In this document: positions 6,835-15,653 of the stretch, piece after piece
Position numbering within the stretch: position 1 is the first letter of the stretch
Layout of the letters: each line of letters begins with the position of its first letter
Assembly (NCBI RefSeq): GCF_900129045.1
Contig: NZ_FQTX01000002.1
Coordinates: forward strand, 124,001 to 188,000
Direction: 5' to 3'
Source: Bifidobacterium merycicum DSM 6492
Lineage (GTDB): Bacteria; Actinomycetota; Actinomycetes; Actinomycetales; Bifidobacteriaceae
DNA: 64,000 nt
Notes under the pieces: model-generated
Seen by the model: the letters and a program-made list of their open reading frames with translations, nothing else
Told to the model about the DNA's origin: nothing
The model's database searches: none
Made by a program: the position numbers and the translations under genes

Positions 6835-7980
6835 TCAGTGCAATTCCATAAGCCGCCGTGCCAGCGAAGTGAACTCGTCCGCCAAAGGAGTGCTGGCCAA
6901 CGCGCCCTCCGGCGTCAGCACCGCAGGCCGGCCAGCCTCACCGGTCTCGCGCAGTTCGGGCATCAGCGGCAACTGCGCCATCAGCGGCACATCATGGCCC
7001 AATGCCGCGGTCAACTGCTCGGACACACGCTGCCCGCCGCCCTCGCCGAAAATCCGCAGTTTCTCACCCTTGTGCTCGTAGTAACTCATGTTCTCCACCA
7101 CGCCGCGCACCTTCATCGGCACCTGCAGCGCCACCAGTCCGGACCGCACGGCGATATCTGAAGCGGACGGCTGCGGCGTGGTCACCACCACCAGTTCGGC
7201 ATTCGGCAGCGCCTGCGCCACCGAAATCGCCATATCGCCGGTGCCGGGCGCAAGATCGAGCAGCAGCACATCCGGTTCACCCCACCACACGTCGGAAAGG
7301 AACTGCTCCAACGAGCGCTGCAATCGCGGGCCACGCCACAGGATCGCACGGTCCGCGCCCGCGAACATGCCGATTGAAATAAGCTTCACGCCCCATGCGG
7401 TCACCGGCATCAGCATGCCGTTCAGATTCGTGGGTTGCGTGTGCACGCCGAACAGCCGAGGCAGCGAGAAACCGTAGATGTCCGCGTCGATGGCGGCCGT
7501 ATCGTAGCCGAGCGCGGCGAAAGTCGCGGCAAGATTGGCGGTTACGGAGGATTTGCCCACGCCGCCTTTGCCGGATGCGATGGCGAAGATGCGCGTTTTG
7601 ACGCCGGGTTTGCTGAACGGGTTCTGCCTGCGCTCCGCCTTGAGCGTCTGCACGAGACTGGTCAGCTTGTCCTGCGGCATGGAACTGACTTCGATGTGTG
7701 GCACGAGCGTGGCACCGGGGGAGTCGGGGTCGGTGTAGGAGCGCACCGCGCCGTTGATCTGATTGGTGATGGTTTCGCTCAGGGGGCAATCCTTGACGGT
7801 GAGTTCCACGTGGACGGTCACGTCGATGACGTCGCCGCCATCGTCACAGGTGCGTTCCGCCCGCACGGCCTCGATTGATGTGATCATGCCGAGGTCGGTG
7901 ACGGAACGGCCCAATTCCGGGTCGATGACGTGGCTTAGTCGTTCGAAAATATTCGCTTCGATGGTGTGAATGTCGTTCAT
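6835..7980 (-). CDS. mrp: Mrp/NBP35-type P-loop ATPase (iron-sulfur carrier family)
   Basis: 381 residues starting at an ATG behind a perfect AGGAGG (downstream of 7980 on the complement). Longer readings to 8109 lack any site. Residues 1-110 are a MIP18/DUF59 domain (IDPELGRSVTDLGMI). The deviant Walker A, GKGGVGKSSVTANLAA, lies near residue 137, and there is a Walker B-like LLLDLAPGTGD. Family members bind and hand over Fe-S clusters. The CxxC cluster-binding pair usual before IFGxGGG is absent here (MSYYEHKGEKLRIFGEGGG), as also seen in some actinobacterial members. The cluster-carrier role is therefore inferred from the family and not shown by cluster ligands. Confidence 0.85.
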   Translation of the reverse strand: MNDIHTIEANIFERLSHVIDPELGRSVTDLGMITSIEAVRAERTCDDGGDVIDVTVHVELTVKDCPLSETITNQINGAVRSYTDPDSPGATLVPHIEVSSMPQDKLTSLVQTLKAERRQNPFSKPGVKTRIFAIASGKGGVGKSSVTANLAATFAALGYDTAAIDADIYGFSLPRLFGVHTQPTNLNGMLMPVTAWGVKLISIGMFAGADRAILWRGPRLQRSLEQFLSDVWWGEPDVLLLDLAPGTGDMAISVAQALPNAELVVVTTPQPSASDIAVRSGLVALQVPMKVRGVVENMSYYEHKGEKLRIFGEGGGQRVSEQLTAALGHDVPLMAQLPLMPELRETGEAGRPAVLTPEGALASTPLADEFTSLARRLMELH

Positions 7981-8148
7981 GATCCTCCTGTGTGCGCCTA
8001 CCACCTTAGCGGGTGGCCCCGTGCCACGCCAGAACCGTGTTCGGCCGCCCGCATTTCCACCGCGCATCATAGGTAGAACATGCACCGGAAACGCAGACGG
8101 CCGAATCAATGGCGTTGCTCGGATATGCGAAACGAAAACGGAAAACCG

Positions 8149-9222
8149 CTATTCCTCAGCGGAGACATGGTTCGCACGCCAGATATCCGGTTCTACATAG
8201 ATCTCCCACTCATACCAGGGCAATGCGGCGCGAATGTTCTTCTCGATCTTGTCGACAGTCTCCACATCGTAGTCGCGGTCCAACTTGGACGTCTGCACCT
8301 TCAAGCACAGCAGCACGGCATCCTCATTCATGTGAATCGCCTGCATATTGATAAGCCGTTCCACGCCAGGCGTATTGTTCACCGCCTGCGAAAGCAGCTT
8401 GTGCGTACGCGGATCCACATCCTCGCCGAGCAACAGAGAACCGGACTTGAACGCCAACGCGGCCGAGCCGATCACCAGCACCAGGCCGACCATCATACCG
8501 CCGATCGTATCGTACAGTTCGTCACCGGTCAGCATCGAGCAGCCGATGCCAAGACCGGCGAACAGCAGGCCGATCAAGGCAAGCGTGTCCTCCATCATCA
8601 CCGACGCAAGCTCGGCCGATTTGGTGCGGCGCCAGAAGCCGATCAGCGAATCCTCCTCGACCTTTACGCGATCCATGCGCTCGCGTGCTTCCTTGATGGA
8701 CGTGTGCAGGCCGTAGCCTTCAAGATAGGCGGAGATCACGACCACGGCCAGCGCGGCGAGCAGTTCGAGCGAATCGACCTGGCGGTCCACGGAGCCGTCG
8801 AGCAGTCCGATGAGTTTCTTCGTCGCCTGACTGACGGCGAACACGCCACCGACGAAGAACAACAGTGTGGCGACGATGAAGCTGGCAAGATATTTCGCAC
8901 GATGCATGCCGAACGGATGGTCGCCTTTGGACTTGCGGTCGGAGGCACGGTCGCCGAACATGAGCACGATCTCGTTCGCGCAATCAGCCACGGAATGCAC
9001 CGATTCGGAGAACATGGAGGATGATCCGGTGAAAGCGGCTGCGGCGAATTTCGCGCAGGCTACGCCGATGTTGGCGATGAGTGCGGCTTTGACGGCGGAT
9101 CCAGCATGGGCAGGCTTGGTGTTTCCTCCGTTCGTCTGCCCCATCTGTGACGGTTGGCTGGAAACTGGTTGGTCGGAGACCGGCATGTCCGATGCGTCAT
9201 TGGTATTCGTTTCGGCGGTCAT
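8149..9222 (-). CDS. cation diffusion facilitator (CDF) family transporter
   Basis: About 357 residues. After a hydrophilic, Ser/Gln/Asn-rich N-tail of about 45 residues come six membrane segments carrying SSSMFSESVHSVADCANE and HPFGMHRAKYLASF, the metal-site and TM2/TM3 signatures of CDF proteins. The cytoplasmic C-terminal domain follows (GVERLINMQAIHMNEDAVLL). CDF proteins export Zn, Mn, Fe or other divalent cations by proton exchange; the metal cannot be read here. The start was set at the ATG behind AAAGGAA (9222), because the upstream extension to 9843 shadows other sequence and has no initiation signals. It is divergent from the thiamine riboswitch gene. Confidence 0.85.
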   Translation of the reverse strand: MTAETNTNDASDMPVSDQPVSSQPSQMGQTNGGNTKPAHAGSAVKAALIANIGVACAKFAAAAFTGSSSMFSESVHSVADCANEIVLMFGDRASDRKSKGDHPFGMHRAKYLASFIVATLLFFVGGVFAVSQATKKLIGLLDGSVDRQVDSLELLAALAVVVISAYLEGYGLHTSIKEARERMDRVKVEEDSLIGFWRRTKSAELASVMMEDTLALIGLLFAGLGIGCSMLTGDELYDTIGGMMVGLVLVIGSAALAFKSGSLLLGEDVDPRTHKLLSQAVNNTPGVERLINMQAIHMNEDAVLLCLKVQTSKLDRDYDVETVDKIEKNIRAALPWYEWEIYVEPDIWRANHVSAEE

Positions 9223-9364
9223 AACATTCCTTTCGCTCTTCCTAGGCCATCCTAGAGCATTTCCGGGGATTGAAGGAGCATGCATCCCGCGTTCGGCGCC
9301 GCCAGCCGCCGATGCTCGTGGAAGCGAAGACAGGAAATCGAGCGTGCTGCGTACTATCGGGCAA

Positions 9365-9463
9365 TGACACGGGGGCCGTGAGGCTGAGAGGAAGCGAACG
9401 CTTCGACCGTATGAACGTTTACCGGGCAATGCCGGCGCACGGATGTCTCTCTTCCCGTGCCTT
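9365..9463 (+). promoter_or_regulatory. TPP riboswitch with an alternative hairpin platform
   Basis: Conserved TPP aptamer blocks are present: GGCTGAGAGG (near 9383), ACCGTATGAACG (near 9406) and CGGGCAATGCCGGCGCACGGA (ending near 9443). TGACA (9365) and TGTC (9444) can close P1. GCACGG inside the 3' core (9437-9442) can instead pair with CCGTGC (9455-9460). GTGCCTT (9457-9463) complements the ribosome-binding segment AAGGCAC (9474-9480). That arrangement suggests ligand-dependent occlusion of translation of the downstream ECF S component. Confidence 0.9.
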
Positions 9464-9484
9464 GAATGAGAGAAAGGCACAGTA

Positions 9485-10117
9485 ATGACTGAACCAACAA
9501 TCGATGCCGTGGAGAACGAATCCTCCACGGTCCGCAAGCACAGCAACACCTGGCGTGTGGTCGATATCGTGGTGGCCGCCATCATCGCCGTGGCATCCGG
9601 CGTGATCTTCTGGGGCTGGGATATTGTCTGCGCGGCTCCGCTGGCCATTTTTGGCGCTGTGACGCCGGGCTTCGAAGGCCTGCTGAACGCGTTCTGGCTG
9701 TTTGCCGGCCCGCTTGCCGCCATCATCGTGCGCAAGCCTGGTGCCGCGCTGTTCGCCGAAACGCTCGCCGCCGCCCTGGAACTGACCATGGGCAACCAGT
9801 GGGGCGTCGGCGGTTCGCTGATCGTGGGCATTATGCAGGGCATCGGCGCGGAAATCGGATTCGCGATTTTCGCCTATAAGAAGTGGAATATGCTGACCAC
9901 CGCGGTTTCCGGCGCTCTGGCCGGCGTGGGCTGCGGCATCTACTACTGGGTTATGAACCCGGCATGGGGTGTGCTGCGTTCCAGCATTTACCTGTGCACG
10001 TCCATTGTTTCCGGTGTTGTGCTGGCCGGCGTGGTGATGTACCTGCTGCATCGTGCCATCGCACAGACCGGTGTGCTCGATCGTTTCGAGTCCGGTCGCG
10101 CCCAGACGCTGGTCTGA
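9485..10117 (+). CDS. ykoE: ECF transporter S component, YkoE family (HMP/thiamine precursor uptake)
   Basis: 210 residues with about six membrane segments and the family features NAFWLFAGPLAAIIVRKPGAAL and GNQWGVGG. ATG 9485 follows GAAAGGCAC, which is part of the riboswitch platform. YkoE proteins are the substrate-binding S subunits of YkoEDC, which takes up thiamine or its pyrimidine moiety HMP. The next two genes encode the double ATPase and the T subunit, so 9485-12614 is a complete ykoEDC operon. A paralogue with the same motifs is at 25208, also behind a TPP riboswitch. Ligand identity rests on the riboswitch and the family. Confidence 0.88.
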   Translation: MTEPTIDAVENESSTVRKHSNTWRVVDIVVAAIIAVASGVIFWGWDIVCAAPLAIFGAVTPGFEGLLNAFWLFAGPLAAIIVRKPGAALFAETLAAALELTMGNQWGVGGSLIVGIMQGIGAEIGFAIFAYKKWNMLTTAVSGALAGVGCGIYYWVMNPAWGVLRSSIYLCTSIVSGVVLAGVVMYLLHRAIAQTGVLDRFESGRAQTLV

Positions 10118-10216
10118 GCGGCCAGGGTCCCACGCCGCTGGTGTGCGGCGTGGGACCCGTTGTGTTTGTTTGATTGTTTACGTATTACGACGTATTGCTT
10201 GTTGAGGGGGATTTCG

Positions 10217-11785
10217 ATGGTTACCGTTGCCTCTGGTGATGATGCCGGAATCGGAGCCGATACCGGTGCGGATGCTCGTATGAGCGCAGATGCGTATGCC
10301 GGCGCCGGGGAACGTTCCATGGGGGTAGGCGTGTCCGCGCGCAACTGGGGGTGGCGGCACGCTTCACGTAAGGATTTCGCCCTACGCCATGTCGACTTCG
10401 ACATCCGGCCGGGGGAGCGTGTGCTGCTGCTTGGCGCCTCTGGTGCCGGCAAATCCACGCTGATGGCTGGACTGGCAGGCGTGCTTGGCGGCGATGATGA
10501 CGGCGAGCAGGAGGGGACGCTGCTGGTTGGTGGCAGGGACGCACGTAAGGTGCGTGGAGTCTCCGGCCTGGTATTGCAGGACCCGGACGCGCAGACGATT
10601 CTGGAACGTGTGGGCGATGATGTCGCGTTCGGATGCGAAAACCTGGGGGTGCCCAAAGACGAAATCTGGCAGCGTGCCCGCGAATCACTGGATATCGTCG
10701 GACTTGACTACATGCGCTTCGACCATTCCACACGCAAGCTTTCCGGTGGTCAGCGTCAGCGTCTTGCCCTGGCCGGTGTGCTGGCCATGCACCCCGGATT
10801 ATTGCTCCTTGACGAGCCGACGGCGAATCTCGATCCCGACGGCGTGAAGGAAGTCCATGATGCCGTCAAGCATGTGGTCGAGCGCACCGGGGAAACGCTG
10901 ATCGTGGTCGAGCATCATATCGATGTGTGGCTTGACACGGTTGACCGCGTGATCGTACTGGGCAAGCCTGACGGCGATTCGCTGACCGGCGGCGTGATTG
11001 CGGATGGCACGCCGGGCGAGGTGTTCGGCACCCTGGGCGATGTGCTTGCCGAAGGCGGCGCATGGGTGCCTGGGCGAGCCATCACACCGTATCATCCGGA
11101 GCGGTCTGCCGGCGAGGTGGTGCTGCGAACCGACGATCTGAGCTTCGGCCGTGAGTTCCCGCTTGGCAAACATATCGATCTAGAATTCCATGCCGGTGAG
11201 GTCACCGCATTGACGGGGCGCAACGGTGTGGGCAAATCCACGCTTGCGCTTACTTTGGCGGGTCTGCTCGAACCGCTTGCCGGTCATGTGCGCGTGGCGG
11301 AGAGTATGGTGCCGCCGCATCGCGCCAATGATGTGGGCAGTTGGAAGAGCCGTGATCTGCTGGGGCGTGTCGGCATGGTGTTTCAGGAGCCGGAACACCA
11401 GTTCGTTACCGCCAGCGTGCGCGACGAGGTTGCCGTAGGACCGAAATCCATGGGGAAAACGGATGAGGAGGCATATCGGATCGCGGACGAGATTCTGGAA
11501 CGTATGAATCTCAAACGATTCGGCCCGGCCAATCCGTTCACACTGTCAGGTGGGGAAAAAAGGCGACTGTCGGTCGCATCCATGATGGCCGCCGCGCCGA
11601 AGGTCGTGGTGATGGACGAACCGACCTTTGGTCAGGATTTCACCACATGGACGGAAATGGTGCGTTTGATCGCCGACGTGCGTGACGCCGGTTCCGCGGT
11701 GATTATGGTCACGCACGATGAGGCATTGATCGAGGCATTGGACGCACGCCGTATCGTTGTCAGCGAGGAGGAACAGCATGACTGA
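10217..11785 (+). CDS. ykoD: ECF transporter ATPase with two ATP-binding domains (YkoD-like)
   Basis: 522 residues holding two ABC ATPase domains in tandem. Domain 1 has Walker A GASGAGKST, signature LSGGQRQRLA and Walker B LLLLDEPTANLD. Domain 2 has GRNGVGKST, LSGGEKRRLS and VVMDEPTFGQD. The start was placed at ATG 10217 behind GAGGGGG; the 19 codons upstream are poorly supported. It powers the YkoE S component through the T subunit encoded next, whose ATG overlaps this stop by eight bases. The hydrophilic first 40 residues (Gly/Ala/Asp-rich) are unlike typical ATPases and probably disordered. Confidence 0.9.
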   Translation: MVTVASGDDAGIGADTGADARMSADAYAGAGERSMGVGVSARNWGWRHASRKDFALRHVDFDIRPGERVLLLGASGAGKSTLMAGLAGVLGGDDDGEQEGTLLVGGRDARKVRGVSGLVLQDPDAQTILERVGDDVAFGCENLGVPKDEIWQRARESLDIVGLDYMRFDHSTRKLSGGQRQRLALAGVLAMHPGLLLLDEPTANLDPDGVKEVHDAVKHVVERTGETLIVVEHHIDVWLDTVDRVIVLGKPDGDSLTGGVIADGTPGEVFGTLGDVLAEGGAWVPGRAITPYHPERSAGEVVLRTDDLSFGREFPLGKHIDLEFHAGEVTALTGRNGVGKSTLALTLAGLLEPLAGHVRVAESMVPPHRANDVGSWKSRDLLGRVGMVFQEPEHQFVTASVRDEVAVGPKSMGKTDEEAYRIADEILERMNLKRFGPANPFTLSGGEKRRLSVASMMAAAPKVVVMDEPTFGQDFTTWTEMVRLIADVRDAGSAVIMVTHDEALIEALDARRIVVSEEEQHD

Positions 11786-12614
11786 AACCATCGGCGTAGT
11801 GTCGCATACGGAACGTGTAGATGTGGCCCGACCCGCATCGCCGTCCTGGTTCATCGCGAAGATCAATCCGGTCAGTCGGTTTATCGGCGCGCTGATCTTG
11901 TGCATCCCCATGTTCTTCACGCTCGATATCATGTCGGCTTCGGTGGCGTTCGGGTTGGAAATGCTGCTGCTATGGATCGGCGGCATTGCGCCGTGGACGG
12001 TGTTGCGCAAGACCTGGCCGGTGTGGATCGCCGCTGCGGGAAGCTTCGTATCCGTGGCTCTGTATGGCAAGACTTCGGGTGTGGTGTTGGCGAATCTAGG
12101 CGGATTCGTGGTGATCTCGCAAGGGTCGCTGTATTTGGCATTGGCGACGTTTCTGCGTGTCGCCGCGATTGCGGTGCCGGGCGTGATGCTGGCGCTTGGT
12201 CTCGATCCGACCGATTTGGCCGACGGGCTCGTGCAGATCCTCCATTTGCCGTCGAAATTCGTATATGGCGGTTTGGCCGGCCTACGCATGTTCACCCTGT
12301 TGCAGGATGATTGGCGTGCACTGGGGCAGTCCCGTCGCTCGCGCGGACTCGGCGACGGCAATGTGATTAAGCGCGTGCTCTCCCAGGCATTCAATCTGCT
12401 GGTGGTGTCGATCAGGCGTGGCACGAAGCTGGCCACGGCGATGGAGGCGCGTGGATTCGGTTCCGAACTGCCGCGCAGCCAAGCCCGTGAATCGCGATTG
12501 CATGCGGTTGACTGGGGATTCTACCTGATATGCGCTGCGGTACCGGCGATTGCACTCATCACGGCGTATTGCACCGGCTACTGGCATTGGGCGTTCAGCG
12601 GCGTGAGCAACTGA
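11778..12614 (+). CDS. ykoC: ECF transporter T component (YkoC-like)
   Basis: 278 residues. ATG 11778 lies inside the last codons of the ATPase gene, behind GAGGAGGAAC, indicating coupling. Hydrophobic segments 1-4 precede the two cytoplasmic coupling helices with the Arg-containing motifs SRRSRGLGDG and MEARGFGS, characteristic of EcfT/CbiQ proteins that transmit ATPase motion to the S subunit. A final membrane segment closes the protein. It completes the ykoEDC operon. The similar region at the end of the fusion protein at 25960-28545 (SRRSRGLGDD, MEARGFGG) shows that the two systems are paralogous. Confidence 0.9.
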   Translation: MTETIGVVSHTERVDVARPASPSWFIAKINPVSRFIGALILCIPMFFTLDIMSASVAFGLEMLLLWIGGIAPWTVLRKTWPVWIAAAGSFVSVALYGKTSGVVLANLGGFVVISQGSLYLALATFLRVAAIAVPGVMLALGLDPTDLADGLVQILHLPSKFVYGGLAGLRMFTLLQDDWRALGQSRRSRGLGDGNVIKRVLSQAFNLLVVSIRRGTKLATAMEARGFGSELPRSQARESRLHAVDWGFYLICAAVPAIALITAYCTGYWHWAFSGVSN

Positions 12615-12714
12615 CTGCCGCTCTGGCTCTTGGTATTTGGCATGGTTGTGTTATAAAACCAGGCAAAAGCTGAAGTATGTATGAGAACATATGCGTGGAT
12701 GGGGATATGCGTGC

Positions 12715-12847
12715 TTTCGTAGGTGGTTATGCGCTTCCGTAGGTGGTTCAGGTAAGAAACCCACGCGAACAATGGCGTGAAATAAGCCATTGCCGTATCC
12801 ACGTATTGTGGCCAACCACCTACGGAACCATAAAACCACCTACGGAA
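12715..12847. repeat. two-plus-two inverted 14-bp repeats
   Basis: TTYCGTAGGTGGTT occurs at 12715-12728 and 12735-12748. Its inverse AACCACCTACGGAA occurs at 12814-12827 and 12834-12847. On both sides the two copies are exactly 20 bases apart. The 65 bases between hold no gene. With the hairpin at 12952 this accounts for the 395-base gap between the ECF operon and glnA. It could be a four-site operator, a relic of a mobile element, or a large foldable transcript. Confidence 0.8.
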
Positions 12848-12951
12848 CCATGTGGGCGGCCGTTAGGGAACATCGCCGGTATTCTGAAGGGCGGCCACAA
12901 AGCAGTCTTGCAAGACGCGTCCGAATGTTTTCGTAGCCGGGAGCAGAGACG

Positions 12952-12989
12952 GGAGAACCCCGCCAGTCCAAAGAGCGGCGGGGTTCTCC
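12952..12989 (-). terminator. strong hairpin downstream of glnA
   Basis: GGAGAACCCCGCC (12952-12964) is perfectly inverted as GGCGGGGTTCTCC (12977-12989), with a 12-base loop. It lies 20 bases past the glnA stop on the complement. The flank lacks a clean U-run, so the stem strength carries the call. Confidence 0.7.
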
Positions 12990-13009
12990 TATATGAAACG
13001 CTGTGGCTA

Positions 13010-14449
13010 TCAGATGTGGAAGTACAGCTCGTACTCGAGCGGGGTCGGAGCCAGACGGGCTTCGTCGATCTCGCCGCGCTTGAGGTCCAGCCAGGTCTCG
13101 ATCAGATCGTCGGTGAACACGTCGCCGGCGGTCAGGAAGTCGTGATCCTCTTCCAGGGCGTCCATGGCCTCGGCCAGGGAGCTCGGCACCTGCTTGATGC
13201 CCTCGTGCTCTTCCGGCGGCAGCTCGTACAAATCCTTGTCGACCGGTGCCGGAGGCTCGATATGGTTCAGCACGCCGTCCAGGCCTGCCATCAGCTGTGC
13301 GGAGAAGGCGAGGAACGGGTTGCAGGACGGATCCGGGGCGCGGAACTCGATACGCTTGGCAGCCGGGGCGGTGCCAGCCAGCGGAATACGGATGGCGGCG
13401 GAACGGTTGCGTGCGGAGTACACCAGATTGACCGGAGCTTCGTAGCCCGGAACCAGACGGTGATAGGAGTTCAGGGACGGGTTGGTGAAGGCCAGCACGG
13501 AGGAGGAGTGCTTGATCAGGCCGCCGATGTACCAGCGAGCGATGTCGGACAGGCCGGCGTAGCCCTTCTCGTCGTAGAACAGCGGCTTGCCGTCCTTCCA
13601 CAGGGACTGGTGGCAGTGCATGCCGGTGCCGTTGTCGCCTGCGATCGGCTTCGGCATGAAGGTCGCGGCCTTGCCTGCCAGAGCGGCGGTCTCGTGCACA
13701 ACGTACTTGTACTTCATCAGGTCGTCGCCTGCATGCTGCAGGGAGTTGAAGCGGTAGTTGATCTCCTGCTGACCGGCGCCGGCCACCTCATGGTGGGAAC
13801 GCTCGAGAATCAGGCCGACCTTCTGCAGGTTGGCGACCATGTCGTCGCGCAGATCCTGGGTGTGATCGATCGGCGGAACGGGGAAGTAGCCCTTCTTGAC
13901 GCGGTTCTTGAAGCCGATGTTCGGGGTGCCGTCGTCTTCGGTGTCGATGCCGGAGTTCCACGGGGCCTCGATGGAGTCCACCTCGTAGAAGGAACGCTGC
14001 ATGGAGTTCTCGAAACGAACCTTGTCGAAGATGAAGAACTCGGCTTCCGGAGCGAAGGAGGCGGTGTCGGCGATGCCGGTGGACTTCAGGTAGGCTTCGG
14101 CCTTGCCTGCAACCTGACGCGGATCGCGGGAGTAGGGCTCATCGGTGAGCGGATCCACGATGGAGAAGGCCACGTCGAGGGTCTTGTGCTTGCGGAACGG
14201 ATCGATGAAGGCGGTGGACACGTCCGGAACCAGCTTCATATCGGACTCGTTGATGGCCTGGAAGCCCTGCACCGAAGAACCGTCGAACGGCATGCCGTCC
14301 GTAAAGGCGTCCTTCAGGAATTCGCTTGCCGGCACGGTGAAGTGCTGCTGCACACCGATAAGGTCGGTGAAACGGACGGAGACGTACTCCACGCCTTCCT
14401 TATTGATAAGGGCCTCGGCATCAGCCTTGGTTTTCAGTTCGTCGGTCAC
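13010..14449 (-). CDS. glnA: glutamine synthetase type I
   Basis: 479 residues. GTG 14449 follows AAAGGAG on the complement and gives [19 protein letters not shown]; longer readings to 14815 have no support. Key parts are the N-terminal beta-grasp ([16 protein letters not shown]), the substrate loop MPFDGSS, the ATP/glutamate region [37 protein letters not shown], and the adenylylation loop DLYELPPEE, whose Tyr marks the GlnE-regulated GSI-beta type. The enzyme makes glutamine from glutamate, ammonia and ATP in the cytoplasm. It is monocistronic, with its own terminator downstream and about 270 bases of leader upstream. Confidence 0.96.
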   Translation of the reverse strand: MTDELKTKADAEALINKEGVEYVSVRFTDLIGVQQHFTVPASEFLKDAFTDGMPFDGSSVQGFQAINESDMKLVPDVSTAFIDPFRKHKTLDVAFSIVDPLTDEPYSRDPRQVAGKAEAYLKSTGIADTASFAPEAEFFIFDKVRFENSMQRSFYEVDSIEAPWNSGIDTEDDGTPNIGFKNRVKKGYFPVPPIDHTQDLRDDMVANLQKVGLILERSHHEVAGAGQQEINYRFNSLQHAGDDLMKYKYVVHETAALAGKAATFMPKPIAGDNGTGMHCHQSLWKDGKPLFYDEKGYAGLSDIARWYIGGLIKHSSSVLAFTNPSLNSYHRLVPGYEAPVNLVYSARNRSAAIRIPLAGTAPAAKRIEFRAPDPSCNPFLAFSAQLMAGLDGVLNHIEPPAPVDKDLYELPPEEHEGIKQVPSSLAEAMDALEEDHDFLTAGDVFTDDLIETWLDLKRGEIDEARLAPTPLEYELYFHI

Positions 14450-14723
14450 GGGACCGCTCCTTTCACAATCAGAAGTTACGTGAGACAAGCATAGGAGGGT
14501 GCGTTTCACGGACTCGTATGTTCGGTTACGAGAATGTTTCGAGATGGAATCCGCGATGCGTGGCGCCCGGTATTTCGGGGAAATGGGTAAAACCGCCTGT
14601 CCACACAGTGGACGGGCGGCATGACAGGGCGGCATGACAGGGTGATGCGACGGGTTGCGTAACGGGGAGCGATGGAAACTCGGGGGAGCGCTATGTGGGA
14701 GCGCGAAGGAGGGGAGCGGATAC
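14450..14723 (-). other. glnA upstream region
   Basis: No gene is seen here. A GTTAC-n6-GTTTC pair at 14525-14540 (GAAAC-n6-GTAAC on the glnA strand) resembles a half of GlnR-type nitrogen boxes, but the spacing of further repeats does not fit, so this is weak. A dyad CCGCCTGTCCAC / GTGGACGGGCGG spans about 14593-14619. GGGCGGCATGACA is then directly repeated twice (about 14613-14640). Confidence 0.3.
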
Positions 14724-14751
14724 AAAAAAATCCCGGCCACTTGGCCGGGAT
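14724..14751 (-). terminator. Rho-independent terminator of the DUF4191 gene
   Basis: On the complement, ATCCCGGCCA-ag-TGGCCGGGAT is followed by seven U (the A-run at 14724-14730). The stem is compact and GC-rich, 24 bases past the stop codon of the gene at 14775-15548. This is the clearest intrinsic terminator in the window. Confidence 0.9.
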
Positions 14752-14774
14752 TCGTATGACGGTTGCGTTGCGGA

Positions 14775-15548
14775 TCAGCGACCGCGCATGGCTCGACGGC
14801 TGATCTTCTGGGCATGGGTCGGATCCACGCCCTTCGGAATGCTGTAGCCGGTCTTGGCCTGCAGGGTGCGCAGACGATCGTTCAGCGTGGTGAGCTCGGT
14901 CTTGGTGAGCAGGAAACGCTGATGCGGGTGAATCGTCTTCATGAGCTTGTTGGTGGTGGTGTTCGGCTGCAGGGTCTTCAGCTTGACGATGTACTTGCGC
15001 AGATCCTTCAGCTGGGTCTGGCCCTTGCCGGTACCAATGTAAATGCGGTACACGGGGATGGAGGAACCGGCGGTCACACCCTTGATGGCGTGCTCCTGAC
15101 GGTCCATCGCATGCTTGAGACGCTCGGCGTTGCCTTCACCAATCAGGTAGATGCCGTTGTAGCCTGTGCCGCGCCAGATGGCGTCCTTGGTGCGCGGATC
15201 GATCCACACCGGTTCCTGCGGGAAGCTGAAGCCGGCCTTGTTCATGTTGCTCAGGATGCTGATGGCGGCGCCCGGGCGGCCTTCCATCTTGCGGAATCCG
15301 ACCGCGTCGGCGCGGCGGGTCAACATCATGGTGGCGAACAGGACGCCGAACAGGATCGCGGCGATCATCATCAGGATCCAGGTCAGCCACATCCACTTGA
15401 ACACGACACCCAGCACAATCGCCAGCACGATCGGCGCGGCGAACACCAGGCCCATCAGCCAAGGCAGCTGCTTATCCTCTTCATAGGTGAACTTGTAGAC
15501 CTGCATGATCTGCTTGATCATGCTTCTTTTCGCGGGCTTATTCGCCAT
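14775..15548 (-). CDS. DUF4191 family conserved membrane protein
   Basis: 257 residues, starting at the ATG giving [20 protein letters not shown] behind GAGGGAG. There is a basic N-terminal segment, then two adjacent membrane helices ([20 protein letters not shown] and the one following), then a soluble domain with [11 protein letters not shown] and [16 protein letters not shown] motifs found in the actinobacterial DUF4191 family. Function is unknown. It is regularly found near glnA or lipoyl synthase genes in Actinobacteria, which matches its place here between glnA and lpd. It has its own terminator, so it is probably transcribed separately from glnA. Confidence 0.8.
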   Translation of the reverse strand: MANKPAKRSMIKQIMQVYKFTYEEDKQLPWLMGLVFAAPIVLAIVLGVVFKWMWLTWILMMIAAILFGVLFATMMLTRRADAVGFRKMEGRPGAAISILSNMNKAGFSFPQEPVWIDPRTKDAIWRGTGYNGIYLIGEGNAERLKHAMDRQEHAIKGVTAGSSIPVYRIYIGTGKGQTQLKDLRKYIVKLKTLQPNTTTNKLMKTIHPHQRFLLTKTELTTLNDRLRTLQAKTGYSIPKGVDPTHAQKISRRAMRGR

Positions 15549-15653
15549 GACTCCCTCACTTGCTTCTCGTCGCTGTTGGCATACTGGCCAATAGTCTACC
15601 AGCATTAAGGAATATTACGGAATACCGGGGGAACGGGGGTGCTGCGGGAGCGT

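Noticed and set aside
12743..14494. 583-codon plus-strand open frame opposite glnA
   Set aside because: It runs antisense to the complete glnA gene and starts inside the inverted-repeat region. Long antisense frames are expected in GC-rich DNA. No ribosome binding site or recognisable domain.
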